A stretch of 64,000 nucleotides of DNA from Gillisella taibaishanensis (GTDB taxonomy: Bacteria > Pseudomonadota > Alphaproteobacteria > Rhizobiales > Rhizobiaceae). The notes under the pieces are model-generated. The model saw only the letters and a list, made by a program, of their open reading frames with translations, was not told the DNA's origin and did no database searches. Shown here piece after piece: positions 1 to 8,221 of this stretch; the first letter of the stretch is position 1; each line of letters opens with the position of its first letter. The stretch spans positions 1-64,000 of the forward strand of contig NZ_MKIN01000018.1 in the NCBI RefSeq assembly GCF_001938985.1, in the 5' to 3' direction. The translations under genes and the position numbers were made by a program.

Positions 1-130
1 TCCGCGTTGCGGCGCAAAGCAGCCGGAACCGCATGAGGTGCGCGGACAAAACAGGCGGATAATCCTCGTCATGGCGTTATCGTTGGCGGTGATTTTGCTT
101 TACTCTGTATTGCATCAATACCTGCGCTAA
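1..130 (+). CDS. C-terminal end of an unknown membrane protein (partial)
   Basis: The reading frame that starts at base 2 is open from the window edge to a TAA at 128-130. Its last ~20 residues (MALSLAVILLYSVLHQYLR) form one hydrophobic helix, which fits the C-terminal membrane anchor of a protein that begins outside the window. An internal ATG at 71 could instead start a 19-residue peptide, which is less likely. The family cannot be identified from this fragment. Confidence 0.35.
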   Translation, partial: PRCGAKQPEPHEVRGQNRRIILVMALSLAVILLYSVLHQYLR

Positions 131-242
131 GGGTTCCGACTGGTTGTCGGAAGCTGAGGGGGGGGAACTGGCCGAGATTGGGAGCCGCGCTGCCCAACAG
201 CCTTTCTCCGATCCTACCTTTAGGAGAGCATCGCGAACTTGA

Positions 243-350
243 TCATCGGGTTGCTGGAAAGCGTTTGAGGCGCGCGCGCCAATAGAAGATATTGCCGCAG
301 CGGGTGAGGTTTTCGACGTCGTGGCAGACCGCCATGAGGTTGTTGCCCAT
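243..350 (-). pseudogene. N-terminal remnant of a site-specific recombinase-like protein (DUF6538-like)
   Basis: Read on the minus strand from an ATG at 348-350, a 35-residue peptide begins MGNNLMAVCHDVENLTR and continues CGNIFYWRAR before a TGA. From memory this matches the N-terminus of DUF6538-type tyrosine recombinases common in rhizobia (MAVCHDVENL...GNVFYWRPR). The match stops abruptly and no catalytic domain follows. It lies about 140 bp from the tRNA-Gln gene, so it may be a scar of an integrated element that used this tRNA. The family call is by recollection only. Confidence 0.4.
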
Positions 351-493
351 GCCTGCCACCGGCGTTGCCGCCGCGCGCAACTCGCGTGGGCATCACCTGT
401 GGGCTACAGTTCTGGGCATCAGGTCGCCAATGATGCCAAAACACTATCCGGCACGACTGGAAAATCAAGGAATTCAGGGCTTTTAGAGAGAAT

Positions 494-567
494 TGGCTGG
501 GGAACCTGGATTCGAACCAAGATTAACGGAGTCAGAGTCCGTCGTTCTACCGTTGAACTATTCCCCA
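494..567 (-). tRNA. tRNA-Gln (anticodon CTG)
   Basis: The reverse complement folds as a 74-nt cloverleaf. The acceptor TGGGGAA pairs with TTCCCCA and is followed by an encoded CCA. The D arm is GTTC...GAAC, the anticodon stem ACGGA/TCCGT holds the loop CTCTGAC, and the T arm is CTTGG-TTCGAAT-CCAAG. Anticodon CTG reads CAG codons (Gln). There is no intron or long variable arm. Confidence 0.95.
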
Positions 568-846
568 GCAGGGGCGGCGTGTTGCCGTCTGATGGATGCG
601 GCTTATAAACAAATGCCGGGTGATTGCAACACCCTTTTTCCAAAAAAATGTAGACTTGAAAATAAGCGTTGAATGGAAAGGCTTTAGCAGGTTTTTGGCT
701 GTGTCCCTCTCGGGACCGTAGGTGGATGTTTGAGTTGGCGTGAGGTTGGTGCGGGTTGCTGTGGGCGGTGTGGTTAAAAACCGTTTGGAGAAGCTTGCGG
801 GGCCTGCTACAATTTTACCAACGAAAATCTAAGGATCGCCAGCGGC

Positions 847-2838
847 ATGCCGGGACGGAGCTCTGTCTCAGGCCAGACCGGATCTTGCGCGGCGCTATGG
901 AAGACATCAGTGGTAGACCCTGGCAATGGCGGATTTCCGCCGGCAAACGGGGCGTCGACGTCTAACCGTGCCGAGGCCAAGTCCTCCAGGCGCGGCAGGG
1001 GCAAGCGTAAGGGGCGGAAAGCCGGGCCAGGTCCTGGTGCCGTAGCGGCCGATCCCACAACGCTTGATCCCGTGGCGAAGGACCGGACGGCTGAGGCCGC
1101 GCCGGATCGACGTTCCATAAGCTCAAATCAGCACCCGGCTCCGCAGACTGCGGGCCGCAAGCGTAAGCGTCGCAGGAAGGGCCATGGCAGCAAGCCGGGG
1201 CCTGAGGGGTCTGATTTGCGGCCCGATGGCGGGCTTCGATCGGCTTCTTCGCAATCAGGTCTTACAACGGATGAGAGCCGGCGTGATACGGCTGCCTCTG
1301 CTGGCAGTCGTGGTGTGCATGATGGGTTATCTGCCCTGTCTGCTGAGGCCGAGGGGAGCGAGCAACGCTCGAATCGGAACATCTCCGGTCAGGGCCATGA
1401 TGCCGACAATCCGCAAGGTCTGTTTCCAGGCGCCAAGAAGCCGGGTCGAAAACGCCGCAAGAACCGTGGCAAGCAGAGCGCGCAGGTGCGTCCTCTTCAG
1501 CCTGGCCGTAGCGTCGATGCCCGGCCGCCATCGGCCAGCTATTGCCCTCCTGCCGGTGACGGCCAGAACGCGAGCGCGGTGTCGCCGTCTCAGGGCCGCG
1601 GCCGTCACGGCCAAGGGGGACATGGCCAAGGGGGGCACGGGCAGAACGGTGTTCAGTCCGGCCATCATCCAAACAATCATGCCGGCCACCACACGGGCCA
1701 CCATGGCCATGGGGCGCACGGGAGTGGGCGTGGCCATCATCCGGCCCGCCATCATGGTCCGGCGCAAGCCCATCCGGCCGGGCAGGGGGCCTGGGAGGAT
1801 CATCCCGCTGATTTCTATGCGGCGCTCGATCTCGGAACCAACAATTGCCGACTGCTGATTGCCCAGCCGACCCGGCCCGGGCAGTTCCGTGTCGTCGATG
1901 CCTTCTCGCGCATCGTGCGTCTGGGCGAAGGGCTGGCCGCCACTGGCCGGCTGTCGCAGGACGCGATGGACCGCGCGGTCGAGGCGCTGAAAGTCTGCGC
2001 CAGCAAGCTGCATGGTTTGGAATTGCGCGGCAAGCGGCTGATTGCAACCGAAGCCTGCCGAGCGGCGGAAAACGGCGAAGAATTCTTGCAGCGGGTGCGT
2101 GCCGAGACCGGTCTCGAACTTGAAATCATCAACCGCGAGACGGAAGCCCGGCTCGCTGTGTCCGGCTGCTCGTCGCTGGTTGGGCGCGAGACCCGTTCCG
2201 TCGTGTTGTTTGATATCGGCGGCGGCTCGTCTGAAATCGCTGTTATCCGCATCGGTGATAACAGGTCCAGCCGGCTCGCCAACCATATCACCCACTGGAC
2301 TTCGCTGCCGGTCGGGGTCGTCACCCTGTCGGAACGCCACGGCGGTCGCGATGTTTCGCCTGCCGTGTTCGAGGCGATGATTGCCGAAGTGGCAGGCATG
2401 CTCGACAAGTTCGACTGCCCCTCCGTCGAAGCACTCGGCCATTCGCCTGCTGATGTCGATTTCCATCTGATCGGCACCTCGGGCACGGTCACCACGCTCG
2501 CCGGCGTGCATCTCGATCTGCCGCGCTATGATCGGCGCCGGGTCGATGGGCTCTGGCTCAGCGATGACGAGGTCTCGGCCATGCAGGCCAAGCTGCTGTC
2601 CTGGGATTATCAAAGCCGGGCGGCCAATCCCTGCATCGGGCCTGATCGTGCGGATCTGGTTTTGGCCGGTTGCGCCATTCTCGAAGCGATCCGCCGGCGC
2701 TGGCCGTCGAGCCGCATGCGAGTGGCGGATCGAGGCTTGAGGGAAGGGCTGTTGACGGACATGATGGCCGATGACGGCGTCTGGCGACGCAATCGCGGCC
2801 GCCGGCATCAGGCAAAGCCTGGACCGGGGAAGGGATAA
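847..2838 (+). CDS. ppx: Ppx/GppA family phosphatase with long low-complexity N-terminus
   Basis: The C-terminal ~340 residues are a Ppx/GppA (ASKHA-fold) domain: the phosphate-1 motif DLGTNNCRLLIA near residue 328 and the phosphate-2 motif FDIGGGSSEI near 455. Such enzymes hydrolyse inorganic polyphosphate or pppGpp, and the sequence alone does not separate the two. The first ~320 residues are Arg/Lys/Gly-rich and then Gly/His-rich, with repeated GHGQGGHGQ units at about residues 257-305; they are probably disordered. The ATG at 847 has a weak AAGGA about 13 bases upstream, so a later start inside the basic region is possible. Next is rlmE, after three tandem repeat units. Confidence 0.85.
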   Translation: MPGRSSVSGQTGSCAALWKTSVVDPGNGGFPPANGASTSNRAEAKSSRRGRGKRKGRKAGPGPGAVAADPTTLDPVAKDRTAEAAPDRRSISSNQHPAPQTAGRKRKRRRKGHGSKPGPEGSDLRPDGGLRSASSQSGLTTDESRRDTAASAGSRGVHDGLSALSAEAEGSEQRSNRNISGQGHDADNPQGLFPGAKKPGRKRRKNRGKQSAQVRPLQPGRSVDARPPSASYCPPAGDGQNASAVSPSQGRGRHGQGGHGQGGHGQNGVQSGHHPNNHAGHHTGHHGHGAHGSGRGHHPARHHGPAQAHPAGQGAWEDHPADFYAALDLGTNNCRLLIAQPTRPGQFRVVDAFSRIVRLGEGLAATGRLSQDAMDRAVEALKVCASKLHGLELRGKRLIATEACRAAENGEEFLQRVRAETGLELEIINRETEARLAVSGCSSLVGRETRSVVLFDIGGGSSEIAVIRIGDNRSSRLANHITHWTSLPVGVVTLSERHGGRDVSPAVFEAMIAEVAGMLDKFDCPSVEALGHSPADVDFHLIGTSGTVTTLAGVHLDLPRYDRRRVDGLWLSDDEVSAMQAKLLSWDYQSRAANPCIGPDRADLVLAGCAILEAIRRRWPSSRMRVADRGLREGLLTDMMADDGVWRRNRGRRHQAKPGPGKG

Positions 2839-3000
2839 GCATTCCCAGGAAAAGTGCGTAGCGGTTTTCCGTCCGGGAATGCGGTGGCAGATAAGTGCAT
2901 TCCCAGGAAAAGTGCGTAGCGGTTTTGCCAACCGGGAAAACGGTGACAGATAAGTGCATTCCCAGGAAAAGTGCGTAGCGGTTTTGCCAATCGGGAATGT
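2839..3000. repeat. Three tandem ~58-bp units of a dispersed intergenic palindrome
   Basis: Units starting at 2839, 2897 and 2956 each read GCATTCCCAGGAAAAGTGCG followed by TAGCGGTTTT and a variable GGGAA(TGC) end. The two ends of a unit (GCATTCCC/GGGAATGC) are complementary in copy 1, so each can form a hairpin. The array lies between ppx and rlmE. Related cores occur at 46210-46299 and 48829-48940. Confidence 0.85.
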
Positions 3001-3104
3001 GGCGAAGTGATAGAGAGCATTTCCTTTAGGAGTGCTTTTACGTAAAAGGGCGGTCGAGCCAGGCAAATTTGCCGGCCGGTCCGCCAAGCAAAGTTGAGCA
3101 GAAG

Positions 3105-3890
3105 ATGACCAAACCACCTGTCGGCGGTAACCGCACCGGGCGCAAACTCGGCCAGAAGGTCAAGAAGGGCAAGCTGAAGGCCTCGTCACGGCGCTGGCTG
3201 GAGCGGCATATCAACGATCCCTATGTGCAGCGGGCGAAGCTTGAAGGCTACCGCGCGCGCGCCGCATTCAAGCTGCTGGAGATCGACGAGAAGCATAGCA
3301 TCCTGAAAGGCGCCCGCCGCATCATCGACCTTGGCGCCGCCCCTGGCAGCTGGTCGCAGATCGCCGCCAATGTCACGGGATCGACGGATGAGGACGTCCG
3401 GGTTGCCGCCATCGACTTTCTGGAGATGGACCGGCTGCCGGGGGTTAAAATCCTGCAGCTCGACTTTCTCGATCCGCAGGCACCTTCGATGCTGATGGAA
3501 GCAGTCGGCGGCGTGCCCGACCTGGTGATTTCAGACATGGCGGCGCCGACGACCGGCCATCAGAAGACCGACCACTTGCGCACTATGCATCTCTGCGAGG
3601 TCGCCGCCTATTTTGCCGTGGAAGTGCTGGCCGAGGGCGGACATTTCCTGGCGAAAACCTTCCAGGGCGGGACGGAAAAAGACTTGCTGAATATGCTCAA
3701 GCAGAATTTCAAGCAGGTCATCCATATCAAGCCCGCGTCATCGCGTCAGGAATCGGTGGAGATGTTCCTGCTTGCTAAGGGCTTCAAGGGCCGGCGCAGC
3801 GATCGACCGCTTGGTCATGAGGCGGAGGATGAAGGCCCGATGCCTTACGATCCGCGCGAGGATGCGACGGCAGACGAGGATCAGGACTAA
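3105..3890 (+). CDS. rlmE: 23S rRNA (uridine-2552-2'-O)-methyltransferase RlmE (FtsJ/RrmJ)
   Basis: This SAM-dependent enzyme methylates the ribose of U2552 in 23S rRNA during late 50S assembly. The SAM-binding loop is [10 protein letters not shown] near residue 76. The K-D-K-E catalytic residues can be placed in [10 protein letters not shown] (K), [11 protein letters not shown] (D), LAKTFQGG (K) and ESVEMFL (E). The 261-residue length, longer than the ~209 of E. coli, comes from a basic N-terminus and an acidic C-terminal tail. The ATG at 3105 is preferred; an upstream TTG at 3069 would add 12 residues with no homology expected. Confidence 0.95.
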   Translation: MTKPPVGGNRTGRKLGQKVKKGKLKASSRRWLERHINDPYVQRAKLEGYRARAAFKLLEIDEKHSILKGARRIIDLGAAPGSWSQIAANVTGSTDEDVRVAAIDFLEMDRLPGVKILQLDFLDPQAPSMLMEAVGGVPDLVISDMAAPTTGHQKTDHLRTMHLCEVAAYFAVEVLAEGGHFLAKTFQGGTEKDLLNMLKQNFKQVIHIKPASSRQESVEMFLLAKGFKGRRSDRPLGHEAEDEGPMPYDPREDATADEDQD

Positions 3891-3929
3891 AAACCTGGGG
3901 GGCTCGGAATGGCATGAAAGGGACGGTCA

Positions 3930-4315
3930 ATGCTGCTCTATATCACCCTCGGCTCCAGTGATTTGCAGCGGTCCTTGCGCTTCTACGACGCCTGCCTAGG
4001 CGTGCTCGGCTTGAGCCGCCGCGTCACCAAAGAAGACGAAATCGGCTATGCGGCGGCATCTGACGCACGTTGCCGTCTCTGGGTCGTCACGCCGTATGAC
4101 GGCCGCCCGGGGCCACCGTCGGCAATGGATCGATGATTGCGCTTGAGGCAGCAAGCCGGGCTGATGTCGCTGCTTTTTACGCGGCGGCCTTGGCGAATGG
4201 CGGCTCGGATGAAGGTGCGCCGGGCTTGCGGCCGTTTCACGCTCACTTCTATGCTTGCTATGTCAGAGATCCCGACGGCAATAAGCTCTCGGCGGTTTGC
4301 GAGCGGCCGCAATAG
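3930..4315 (+). pseudogene. VOC/glyoxalase-fold protein, split by a frameshift
   Basis: Two overlapping frames make one VOC (glyoxalase/bleomycin-resistance/extradiol dioxygenase) protein. The first (3930-4136) begins MLLYITLGSSDLQRSLRFYD and runs to WVVTPYDGRPG. The second continues from about 4113 to 4315 as NGSMIALEAASRADVAAFY...FYACYVRDPDGNKLSAV. The break falls at the run CCCGGGG around 4106-4112; one extra G would restore a continuous ~128-residue protein. It is either a recent mutation or a homopolymer base-call error. A ribosome site (AAAGGGA) precedes the ATG. Substrate unknown. Confidence 0.85.
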
Positions 4316-4333
4316 CCAGGGAATCTGTCAGGA

Positions 4334-5701
4334 TTAGTAGCTGGAAAACGGTGACGACTGGCGGCGGCCGGCGAAGTCGGAATATTGACGCGACAAATAA
4401 CGCAGCGTCGCCATGGCGTCCGCCGGGCGGCCAAAATAGTAGCCCTGTCCCATGGTGCAGCCTAGCGCCTGCAGCCGGGTTGCTTCCGCCAGCGTTTCGA
4501 TGCCTTCGGCCACCACATGCAGCTTTAGGCCTTCGCACATAGTGATGATCGCTCGCACGATATGTTCTGATGTGGTGTCGGTGGTGATCGCAGAGACGAA
4601 GGCGCGGTCGATCTTCACCTTGTCGAAGGTGAATTCGCGAAGCCGGCCGAGGCTCGATTGCCCGGTGCCGAAATCGTCGAGCGAGATGCGCACGCCGGCC
4701 TGGCGCAGCTCGGCGATGATCCGGCCGGCCATGTCGGCGGAACTCATCACGGCGGTTTCGGTAATTTCAAGTTCCAGCCGCGAGGGGTCGAGCCCGACGC
4801 TGTTGACGATCGAGAGCGTGCGCGCCGCCGTGCTGGAATCGGTCAACTGTACCGAGGAGAGATTGAAGGACAGGAACAGCTCGCGCGGCCAGGTAAGGGC
4901 AGCTTCCGCCGCCTTGCGCAGCAGCGTTTCCGACAGCGTGTCGATAAAGCCTCTGTCTTCGGCCAATGGTACGAAGATCGCCGGCGAAACGAAGCCGAGA
5001 TCGGGATCGATCCAGCGCGCCAAAGCCTCGAAGCCCAGCACCTTGCCATCGGCAAGCGACACGATCGGCTGGAAATGCGTATCGACGGCGTCGTTGATGA
5101 TAGCGTTGCGCAGTGCCTGCTCCAGCTGGGTGGAGCGGCGCATTTCCTGGGCGATTTCGCGGGAATAGACGGTAATCTGGCCGCGCCCGCGTCGTTTGGA
5201 GCGATAAAGCGCGGTTTCCGCACTTTTCATCAGCGTTTCAAAATCGCTGCCGGCAAAAGGATAGATGGCAAAGCCGAGCGAAGCCGACAGCCGCACATTG
5301 CGGTCGCCGAGATCGTATGGAGCCGACAAAACGTCCTTGATGAGATTGCCGATCCGCTCTGCGCCGATCTGTTCGAAGACGAGCGGCAGGACCACGGCGA
5401 ATTCGTCCCCGTCATGACGGGTGACCATGGCGCCGTCGGGAATGCAGGCCTTGAGCCGATGCGCCACCTGGCACAGAATTTCATCGCCCGCTTCCGAGCC
5501 GAACAGGTCGTTGATCGGCTTGAAGCCGTCGAGATTGACCAGTGCCACCGAAAAAGGCGCAGGGTCGAGCGCACGCTCCGACGACAGGCTACGGAACCTA
5601 TCCTGCAACCGGTAACGGTTGCCCAGCCCCGTCAGCAAATCGGTGAAGCCCTTGGCCTCTCCGTGCTCGACCTCAGGCGTTATGGTGTTGGCCGCACCCA
5701 T
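4334..5701 (-). CDS. GGDEF-EAL domain protein (c-di-GMP metabolism)
   Basis: This 455-residue protein has no predicted membrane segment. The GGDEF domain (residues ~20-180) carries RHDGDEF at 95-101, with Asp in the first Gly position, and the usual upstream inhibitory RxxD reads CIPD, so the I-site appears lost. The EAL domain (~195-440) is well preserved: FEALARW at 224-230, NLSSVQL, ELEITE, DDFGTG, VKID and AEGIE. I infer a mainly phosphodiesterase enzyme whose GGDEF domain may be regulatory, though weak cyclase activity cannot be excluded. The PAS-receiver gene lies 213 bp upstream on the same strand. Confidence 0.92.
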   Translation of the reverse strand: MGAANTITPEVEHGEAKGFTDLLTGLGNRYRLQDRFRSLSSERALDPAPFSVALVNLDGFKPINDLFGSEAGDEILCQVAHRLKACIPDGAMVTRHDGDEFAVVLPLVFEQIGAERIGNLIKDVLSAPYDLGDRNVRLSASLGFAIYPFAGSDFETLMKSAETALYRSKRRGRGQITVYSREIAQEMRRSTQLEQALRNAIINDAVDTHFQPIVSLADGKVLGFEALARWIDPDLGFVSPAIFVPLAEDRGFIDTLSETLLRKAAEAALTWPRELFLSFNLSSVQLTDSSTAARTLSIVNSVGLDPSRLELEITETAVMSSADMAGRIIAELRQAGVRISLDDFGTGQSSLGRLREFTFDKVKIDRAFVSAITTDTTSEHIVRAIITMCEGLKLHVVAEGIETLAEATRLQALGCTMGQGYYFGRPADAMATLRYLSRQYSDFAGRRQSSPFSSY

Positions 5702-5914
5702 TCATTATCCCAAAAAAAGTCATGCTTCACGCGATCACCATGGGCATCAAAAATTAATAAATTTCTAGCGGTTGGCTACTGCATGACTGTGGATTCTCAC
5801 CCGTGATTTACTGCATATTTTATCCGAGTTCGCGGTAAGGCTTCTGGTGAAGGGATAAGTGTACCCGAGCTTGTGGGTAAATGTAATCTCCGTCGATTCT
5901 CCGCGGAGCCAGCT

Positions 5915-7615
5915 TCAGAAACGTCGCGCGTCTGCGGTAGGCCGCAGGCCCAAGTGCCGGTCGAGCAGGGTCTCGATCATGTCGGGGCTCAGCGGCTTGA
6001 CGATGACGTCGTCCATGCCCGCTTCCATGCAACGCTCGCGGTCGTGATCGAAAGCAGGCACCAACACGCCGACGATGGCGGCGCGTGGTTCGCCTTGCTT
6101 TTGCCTTTGCCGCATAAGCCGGCAGACATCCATGCCGTTGATATCAGGCAACGAAATATCCATCAGCACGATGGCTGGGCGGTCGGCCTGCCAGATCGCA
6201 AGTGCTTCTGCACCGTTTACCGCCAGCTTGTAGCTGCGGCCAAGCCCTTCGAGAATTTGGGAGAAGACGATCTGATTGACTTCATTGTCTTCAACGACGA
6301 GAATTTCGGCATTGGCGCGGCCCGCGGCTTCAGGTTCGCGGACGCTGCGATCCGCAGTTGCCGGCACCCCTGGTGTCGCTCTGAGATGGCGGTCCAGCCG
6401 ATGCGCGACGGTTCCACGGTCGGCTATAAGGGTCGCGATGCTGTCCCAGTCCCGCCTGCCGGAGAAAAACACTCCGTCGCTGACAATCAGATCGATCGAC
6501 AGTGATGCAGATCGGGCAAGTTCAATCAGCGCCTGCAATTCATACGGGCTTTCGACAATGCAGTGATCGCTTGCCTGCCGCGGCAGGACGCTCAACGCAT
6601 TGGCCACGAAAACCGTATCGCTGCTTGCAATCGCAACCCGCATGCGCCGATCTGCAGCGCCAATCGGCGATACTGACGATGCCGGAATGGCCACGAGATC
6701 GGTATCTACGATCCGGCTGGCATGCCTGCTGTGATCAGCATGTCCGACGACAGGCGATTTGCTGGTCTCGTGGGTCGAGGCTGGCATGATGCCACGCAGC
6801 AGATGTGGGGCGCCGTCGATATGAACGAAGGTTACCGCGGTGAACGGACGCTCGGCCTTTCCTATCCGGTTGATGTAGGCAGCGGTCGTCGCATCTGACG
6901 AAGCAGGGTCGGCAATCCGCACGAAACGCTTGCAGCCCAATTGCTGTTCGGCCTGCCTAAGGCTCGTCAGGAACCGGCCTTCCAGTACCTCTGCGGCCGG
7001 GCAGCCCAGGATGGCTTCTTCGCTGCGACCCGTCATGGCGGCGAAGGCTTTGTTGATGCCGACGACGATGTTACGCTCGTCCCAGACCATGATCGGTTGC
7101 GGCAGGTTATCGAGAATGTCCTCGGTGACCTCGACGCGTTCAAGATCCGAGCGCCACTGTTCTTCGCGCTTCTTCTGCTCGGTGACATCGGAAATCGCGC
7201 AGATGCCGAAACCATTGGGCAGGCGACGGTTGAGAAGCCTGACGATGCGCTTCTTCGACGTGCGGTCGAAGGCTTCGAACCGTTCGCGCCAGTGGGCAGC
7301 GACCCGTTCGGCCAGCCATTCCTCGCGCGATGGCGGGTTCGGCGCCAGAAGCGAGCGGATGCAATGGTCGTAAATCGCGCCCAGGCAGTCTCGCAACCGG
7401 GTGCCGGCCTGCAAATAAAAGTCCGGAATTTCAAAGAAATGCAAAAGCTGAGGGCTGGCATAGACCAGCAGGTCGTCGCGGTCGACAACCATAAGAGCGC
7501 TGCCCTGCGCATCGCAGACCGCGTCTAGAAGACTATGTTCCAGAACAAGCGCGCTGGCTCTTGTCCTGTCCGAAGCTGGCCTATCGCCCGGCTGCTTGTG
7601 CATGGTCGCCTCCAA
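5915..7615 (-). CDS. PAS-receiver protein without kinase domain
   Basis: The N-terminal ~300 residues contain two PAS-like regions (around 25-150 and 160-280; the second includes DNLPQPIMVWDERN). A receiver-like stretch follows at ~325-400, and a clear response-regulator receiver ends the protein (VVEDNEVNQ, phospho-acceptor Asp in IVLMDISLPDINGMD, final Lys in VIVKPLS). No histidine-kinase box or HATPase is present. The conserved Thr/Ser after beta-4 seems replaced (IVGVLVPAF), which may alter switching. No output domain is seen, so it probably passes a signal to another protein, perhaps the GGDEF-EAL protein encoded next. A second Met at 7603 could be the start. Confidence 0.8.
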   Translation of the reverse strand: MEATMHKQPGDRPASDRTRASALVLEHSLLDAVCDAQGSALMVVDRDDLLVYASPQLLHFFEIPDFYLQAGTRLRDCLGAIYDHCIRSLLAPNPPSREEWLAERVAAHWRERFEAFDRTSKKRIVRLLNRRLPNGFGICAISDVTEQKKREEQWRSDLERVEVTEDILDNLPQPIMVWDERNIVVGINKAFAAMTGRSEEAILGCPAAEVLEGRFLTSLRQAEQQLGCKRFVRIADPASSDATTAAYINRIGKAERPFTAVTFVHIDGAPHLLRGIMPASTHETSKSPVVGHADHSRHASRIVDTDLVAIPASSVSPIGAADRRMRVAIASSDTVFVANALSVLPRQASDHCIVESPYELQALIELARSASLSIDLIVSDGVFFSGRRDWDSIATLIADRGTVAHRLDRHLRATPGVPATADRSVREPEAAGRANAEILVVEDNEVNQIVFSQILEGLGRSYKLAVNGAEALAIWQADRPAIVLMDISLPDINGMDVCRLMRQRQKQGEPRAAIVGVLVPAFDHDRERCMEAGMDDVIVKPLSPDMIETLLDRHLGLRPTADARRF

Positions 7616-8221
7616 GGCGTTGCATCTCGTTCAAGATCAGCATCGGCCGCATCGTTCTACCGACATTACCGCAGCCCCACAGTGTTCATAAAACGCAGTC
7701 GGGACGCTGTAAAACTTCAAATCTGCTGCATAATTTTTGCCTTAAATCGATTTTGATTTAAGGAACTATGCAGGAAACCCTACTGCATGATCTTCCGGAC
7801 TGGAATCGACCGGCGGTAGTATTATGCAGCCACTTTAACTTTTTGATGTTTACGCTGACATTGGGCTGTCATGCCCTCGGTCACCGCTGAGACAGGTGGT
7901 TTCCTCCATCGCCACCGGTCTCCGTCTTCACTGCCTTGCCCGCATCCCGCTTTCATGTCGGCGTATGCGCTCGATCCCGCCAAGCCGATCGACCATCTCT
8001 TGTACGCGCGGCCCGTAACAGGTTGCCCAGGCGCAAGCAGAACAATTGAGCTCGATCTTGTCGTATGCAAGACAGGATCAAAAAACGATTAAAGTTGAAT
8101 TAAACCTATTGGTATTCGATTAATGCCCCCTTAATGACGGGAGCCTCAATGCCGGAAAGATCGCCGTTGAGAACCGACGGCAGGGCTTTTCTCTGGAACG
8201 ACAATTGGCGACAATGTGCAG
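7616..8221. other. Long intergenic region upstream of mutL
   Basis: These 606 bases separate the divergent PAS-receiver gene and mutL. They hold one copy of a dispersed palindrome (7703-7774). Short open frames on both strands lack ribosome sites and recognisable similarity. The stretch 8085-8135 is AT-rich and may hold the mutL promoter, but no convincing -35/-10 pair was identified. Confidence 0.6.
7703..7774. repeat. Dispersed palindromic element, copy 1
   Basis: Nested inverted repeats CTGCATA/TATGCAG and CCTTAAATC/GATTTAAGG surround a GATTTT centre. A sister copy in the same orientation lies at 10153-10228, on the other side of mutL. Shared landmarks are GACGCTG, ATCTGCTGCATAATTT, TAAATCGATT and GATTTAAGGA. 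Confidence 0.8.

Noticed and set aside
7822..8092. Short open frames on both strands upstream of mutL
   Set aside because: They overlap each other, lack ribosome sites and show no family pattern.
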